DNA of 6,482 nucleotides from an uncultured Senegalimassilia sp. (GTDB lineage: Bacteria; Actinomycetota; Coriobacteriia; Coriobacteriales; Eggerthellaceae): NCBI GenBank assembly GCA_934661765.1, contig CAKUJT010000127.1, positions 1-6,482 on the forward strand, read 5' to 3'. Under the pieces are notes generated by a model. That model had not been told where the DNA came from and searched no databases. It saw only the letters and a program-made list of their open reading frames with translations. Shown here in pieces: positions 4,301 through 6,482 of the stretch. The stretch's first letter is position 1; each line of letters opens with the position of its first letter. The translations under genes and the position numbers were made by a program.

Positions 4301-6482
4301 GCGATGCCGTGCTGCCGCTGGGCGCCGCGGACATGAGCGTGCACGACGCCGGCATCGAGCTGCCGTCTTCCCAGGTCACGGCCATTACGGGCAACAAGGC
4401 CACGGTGTATGCGGCGCCCGATTCCCGCGTGGAGCTGGCCGTCGGCGGTAAGCGTTTCGCCGGCACGTGCAACAAGCTGGGTCGCGCCTCGATCGACTAC
4501 GACGTTCCCGACAATCTGGTGCCGGGCCAGCGTGTGATGCTGCAGGCCTACCTTTCGGGTGCGCAGCAGCCGTCGGCCACCGCCTACGTCACGTACACGG
4601 GCGGCGCGTCCATCGAGCGCTTCGACGTGGTGACGCGCGGCGAAACGCAGCGGCTCATCGACAACGGCAAGGAAACGAACGCGTTCAGCTACACGCTGCA
4701 TCATGAGCGCACCAAGAAAAACGCCTACTGGACGTTCGCCATCACGCTTGATGCGCATGGCGCCCAGCTCGACGACGAGTTCAACCTGTACGTTGACTGC
4801 ATCGACGGTCGCACGGTGACCATTCCCATGAAGAAGCGCTCGACCGACGGCGACCGCGTGCGCTTCGTGGGCGAGTACGTCGACCAGGCCTACCTTGACT
4901 TGCTGGCCGAGGACGCGGCGGCGGGCATAACCGGCCAGGTATGGCTCGGCGACATGAAAGGCCTGTTCATCCCCTCGTCTTACGGCGTGAGCAACTCGCT
5001 GCTCTCCGGTATGGCCACGGTGGATGCGAACGTGGTGGTGAAGAACATCGCGGAGCAAAGCACCCAGAAGGTCGACCAGATCAACGCGGTGCTGGTGGGC
5101 GACCTGGCCGATCGCGACCAGTACGAGCAGCAGCAAAGCGAAGAGTTCCGCAACGACCTGCTTGACGCCGTGGCCGACGACCAGGAGCTGGTGGCTAGCC
5201 TGACCGACGTGATGAACGAGTTGGGCGACAGCCATGGCTACCTGACGGGCACCGCGGCCGACGAGCGCAACACGTTCTGGTACCAGGTGCTGCATGGCGA
5301 CGGCGTGCTGGAATCCGACTGGTTCGCCGAGCTGTTTGGCGCCCAGTACGACGACCCCGAGGTCCAGGAGGGCGTCGACACCCTGCGTGACCTGGTGATA
5401 TCTCAGCACAACGACTTCGAGAAGTACCGCAAGGCCGTGGGCGATGACCTGGGCGTGGGCGACCTTTCCCAGTACAACGACTGGGACGAGGTGTTCATCG
5501 CCTCCCTTGAGAACAACGTCGACGGCATCACCGTGAGCGACTTCGACGGCGACACCGCCGGCTTCACGGAGACAATCGACCAGGGTGGATACCGCGTGCG
5601 CACGCGCATGAGCGACGACGGCACGGGATTCAAGGCCATCGTCAACTTGCCCAGCGGCGCCGTGAAGACGCTTCAGGCGGACTTCGAGGACGCGGCGAAG
5701 AGCAACATAAAGCTGGCCACGATGCTGGATTCGGTGAACCTGGCCACGGACTTCGACAAGCAATGGGCGAACCTGGCGCTGCAGACCATTAAATCCAAGC
5801 CCGTGTTCAAGGCGATGCAGAAGTTCACATCGCCGATGGTCAGGGGCCACCTGGCGGCATTTTTGCAGTATCAGGACACGTACCGCATGCCGTGGAAGTG
5901 GGCGAAGAACGTGCCGGTGTACTCGGGCGCCATCGCCTCGATCGGGCTGGGGACCAGCTATATCGGCGCGAAGGACGCGCTGAGCAACGCCGAGGACACC
6001 GAGGTGCGCCTGGCCGAGATGCGCGGCGAGGTTGAGCACATCGAGATGCTGATTCGCTGGTACTCCGGCAAGGGCAACATCGCGAACCTGAAGGAGTGCC
6101 TTGAGGCGCTGAAAAACGAGCTGTTCTACGCGAAACGCCTGGTGTCGCTGCTTGAGCAGCAGCGCGCCAACGAGTACGCGGACGCCGGCATCGGCGTGGT
6201 GATGGGCGGCATCGGCGCCGGCGCGACGCTGTTCTGCCCGCCTGCCGGCGCGGTCCTGGTGTCGGGGATGTCTTACGGCTACGACGTGTCGTCGTCAATG
6301 GTGAACTCCGACCGCGCGAAGAACCTGTCTTGGGCGCAGCGCATGTACCAGCGCGCCGTGGCCGAGCGCCTGGAGAAGTGCCAGCCGGTCGAGGAGGAGA
6401 TCGATCGTCAGCGCGAGAAGCGCCGCAAGGAGCTGAGCGAGATCGAGGCGCGGCTGGGCATCGACCCCTCGGGCTACGTGTA
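1378..6482 (+). CDS. Giant secreted BspA-like leucine-rich-repeat mosaic protein (3' end outside window)
   Basis: The frame is open with no stop for 1701 codons and runs past the window edge. Domains in order: signal peptide 1-75, with a basic n-region of about 55 residues, hydrophobic core about 57-72 and probable cleavage after S-F-A75; disordered Ala/Gly/Asp/Asn/Ser linker about 76-215; beta-rich cap about 216-300; seven BspA/LRR_5-type leucine-rich repeats about 302-481; beta-rich modules about 482-1020, including V-T-L-F-Q-N-G (588-594) and V-M-V-F-R-N-G (777-783), typical of Ig-like or carboxypeptidase-regulatory-like folds; further beta and mixed region to about 1200; mainly helical region about 1220-1500; weakly hydrophobic segment about 1512-1531; charged helices about 1540-1600; glycine-rich hydrophobic segment 1604-1634; charged coiled coil about 1645-1695. 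Family knowledge: BspA-like repeats occur in surface adhesins that bind host proteins. Role in adhesion is inference. No lipobox, sortase motif or other anchor is visible; anchoring must be decided downstream. It is most likely monocistronic, given its own gap and ribosome binding site. Confidence 0.9.
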   Translation, partial: MGAERRGRVGSIRADANPGKGARRACKSAKRVIPQRRMRASRSGACPWRVVWRRGTAVALSCILAAGLMPVASFAQGSETVAAARETLRANASGAADGGAGNGVDAANGFAADDTGYAAADSADGGVLVVGSGVVAGGEESADAAGAQGSQSAQNPQGAQAAAGAASSAVGDAGNANGNAAAGNADPAAADDSAVADSDPDANDPGPAPDYDGTEAAYVYDEYYGEYLLATAKGITGDKVDGDVGYVAGTSTPAQVWLTLDEETNELTVHHVDNGAVAFEVSATVDGRPITTVGGCGSSNLTSVTFPADSRVTRLSWGAFSGSQLQSIALPSSLETLGEGVFQDCKKLQTVEWPKNNDMLKTIPAETFAGCSMLDDGVVASIPASVETIDYRAFASCSPDIYVSGETPEPFTEVNVPGTVKTIERNAFEGCGHVRSISIGDGVQTIGNRAFASMPLMTGAEVVLPASVSTVGQDAFDNTQITSSASGTEWKRNAVTLRVLNPDFELVEYEYGGTLEIGGKKYENPFSLGQTIVAFAKNSAGQPSWVKRAADAVAGQEDEHNPGKPAYTFQWMEESSQVTGKVPAGAQVTLFQNGTATTAKVSADGTFTVEALSNTPATLQVSLEGCYDQVLTRAAEAMAGTWDVGELKTESFEKLPVQRLMNVNLRKQVGTGDDGAPAWETVLSDSGLAFELRQGDRVLREGEDADYVRQGLSVLLSQEVADAAKELTLAVTPDDSLTLGAGEGRAMPVDGAFDVDLRAWGGMKVTTKSAFSGSNDVMVFRNGACVATGLTDSAGELPFSLDSLKAGAYTAIAVSHTSVDLRVPTLAAFDRLKLEEGVQYARAKVQVEDGAQAQVALDVPVFDASAYLAQCGVMKQSGVVADRSAIVAGVEAQVRVSFSLDQERDAVLQLEMPEGDFSDITIGGNIGDEAKQLPFTRNGDVVSVDLGRAQTGDLYVRFAAHRVGACTVNATLALGDAVLPLGAADMSVHDAGIELPSSQVTAITGNKATVYAAPDSRVELAVGGKRFAGTCNKLGRASIDYDVPDNLVPGQRVMLQAYLSGAQQPSATAYVTYTGGASIERFDVVTRGETQRLIDNGKETNAFSYTLHHERTKKNAYWTFAITLDAHGAQLDDEFNLYVDCIDGRTVTIPMKKRSTDGDRVRFVGEYVDQAYLDLLAEDAAAGITGQVWLGDMKGLFIPSSYGVSNSLLSGMATVDANVVVKNIAEQSTQKVDQINAVLVGDLADRDQYEQQQSEEFRNDLLDAVADDQELVASLTDVMNELGDSHGYLTGTAADERNTFWYQVLHGDGVLESDWFAELFGAQYDDPEVQEGVDTLRDLVISQHNDFEKYRKAVGDDLGVGDLSQYNDWDEVFIASLENNVDGITVSDFDGDTAGFTETIDQGGYRVRTRMSDDGTGFKAIVNLPSGAVKTLQADFEDAAKSNIKLATMLDSVNLATDFDKQWANLALQTIKSKPVFKAMQKFTSPMVRGHLAAFLQYQDTYRMPWKWAKNVPVYSGAIASIGLGTSYIGAKDALSNAEDTEVRLAEMRGEVEHIEMLIRWYSGKGNIANLKECLEALKNELFYAKRLVSLLEQQRANEYADAGIGVVMGGIGAGATLFCPPAGAVLVSGMSYGYDVSSSMVNSDRAKNLSWAQRMYQRAVAERLEKCQPVEEEIDRQREKRRKELSEIEARLGIDPSGYV
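1549..1602 (+). other. Signal peptide hydrophobic core and predicted cleavage site
   Basis: After a run of arginines (W-R-V-V-W-R-R) the protein has G-T-A-V-A-L-S-C-I-L-A-A-G-L-M-P-V, then A-S-F-A, then Q-G-S-E. This is a standard Sec signal peptide core, with small residues S73 and A75 at -3 and -1. The total leader of about 75 residues is long because about 55 mostly basic residues precede the core. If translation began at the in-frame ATG at 1489, the leader would be a conventional 38 residues, but no ribosome binding site supports that start. Confidence 0.75.
2281..2820 (+). repeat. Seven BspA-like leucine-rich repeats
   Basis: The repeat core reads roughly 'V-x-T-I-x-x-x-A-F-x-x-C', followed by a stretch leading to 'I-x-L-P-x-S'. 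The conserved Phe falls at residues 320, 342, 368, 394, 428, 451 and 476, giving spacings of 22, 26, 26, 34, 23 and 25. Four repeats carry a Cys just after it (C345, C371, C397, C431). The units L-E-T-L-G-E-G-V-F, V-E-T-I-D-Y-R-A-F, V-K-T-I-E-R-N-A-F and V-Q-T-I-G-N-R-A-F are the clearest. At DNA level, two units share ACCATCG-(5 nt)-CCGCGCCTTCGC (near 2539 and 2709). The 34-residue unit is unusually long. Confidence 0.85.
2568..2595. repeat. Perfect 11-bp inverted repeat inside the leucine-rich-repeat coding region
   Basis: CTCCCCTGACA (2568-2578) and TGTCAGGGGAG (2585-2595) are exact reverse complements around the 6-base loop TCTACG. The structure is fully inside the coding frame (residues 397-406) and is not followed by a T run. 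It lies in the one leucine-rich repeat that is longer than the rest. Confidence 0.8.
3100..3115 (+). repeat. 16-nt direct repeat, copy 1 (S-S-Q-V-T module start)
   Basis: TCTTCCCAGGTCACGG here is identical to 4366-4381. It is in the same codon phase and encodes S575-S-Q-V-T579. It sits just before a beta-rich module containing P-A-G-A-Q-V-T-L-F-Q-N-G. The second copy precedes another module of similar character. Confidence 0.8.
4366..4381 (+). repeat. 16-nt direct repeat, copy 2 (S-S-Q-V-T module start)
   Basis: Exact copy of 3100-3115, in the same codon phase, encoding S997-S-Q-V-T1001. It precedes a module with A-A-P-D-S-R-V-E-L-A-V-G-G-K. That module lines up loosely with P-A-G-A-Q-V-T-L-F-Q-N-G after copy 1, which suggests duplicated modules 422 codons apart. 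Confidence 0.8.
6187..6279 (+). other. Glycine-zipper-like hydrophobic segment
   Basis: Residues 1604-1634 contain G-I-G-V-V-M-G-G-I-G-A-G-A-T-L-F, a C-P-P break, then A-G-A-V-L-V-S-G-M-S-Y-G. The spacing of glycines on hydrophobic faces, with a turn at the prolines, suggests a membrane-active or tightly packed helical hairpin. It is flanked on both sides by charged, coiled-coil-type helices (about 1540-1600 and 1645-1695). Function cannot be told from sequence alone. Confidence 0.5.

Noticed and set aside
4237..6039. Antisense open frame of about 600 codons opposite the large gene
   Set aside because: It has the same compositional signature as the other antisense frame, with no domain. The sense strand shows coherent domains across the same bases.

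Overview
The window is strongly GC-rich, with G or C at most third codon positions of the long gene. It reads like chromosomal DNA of a high-GC Gram-positive bacterium. A secreted BspA-type leucine-rich-repeat protein next to a nitroreductase-like flavoprotein fits a host-associated actinobacterium such as a gut Coriobacteriia/Eggerthellaceae member. That assignment is inference from style only; no marker gene is present.

All supported genes are on the + strand. (1) Bases 1-141 are the last 46 codons of an unidentified gene. A perfect 14-bp hairpin with a T run (208-245) closes that unit. (2) A short intergenic region leads to a 248-codon nitroreductase-like gene (383-1129). Its first 36 codons form an imperfect three-unit 36-nt tandem repeat ahead of the FMN-binding domain. 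(3) A 248-bp gap (1130-1377) holds two adjacent inverted repeats. (4) A very large gene starts at 1378 behind a strong ribosome binding site and is still open at the window end (1701 codons seen, no stop).

The large gene encodes a secreted mosaic protein. In order it has: a long-n-region signal peptide; a low-complexity Ala/Gly/Asp/Asn linker; a block of seven BspA-like leucine-rich repeats; several beta-rich modules of Ig-like or carboxypeptidase-regulatory-like character; a long helical region; and a coiled coil, then a glycine-zipper hydrophobic segment, then a second coiled coil. The last visible residues (I-D-P-S-G-Y-V, then 'ta') look like the entry to another domain. The protein is most likely a surface or secreted adhesin-like molecule, but its C-terminus, and so its anchoring and any effector domain, lies outside the window.

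The three genes show no obvious functional link. The terminator separates gene 1 from gene 2, and the gap and fresh ribosome binding site suggest that the large gene is its own unit. No tRNA, rRNA, CRISPR array, transposase or integrase is visible. The long antisense open frames opposite the large gene are judged to be compositional shadows.
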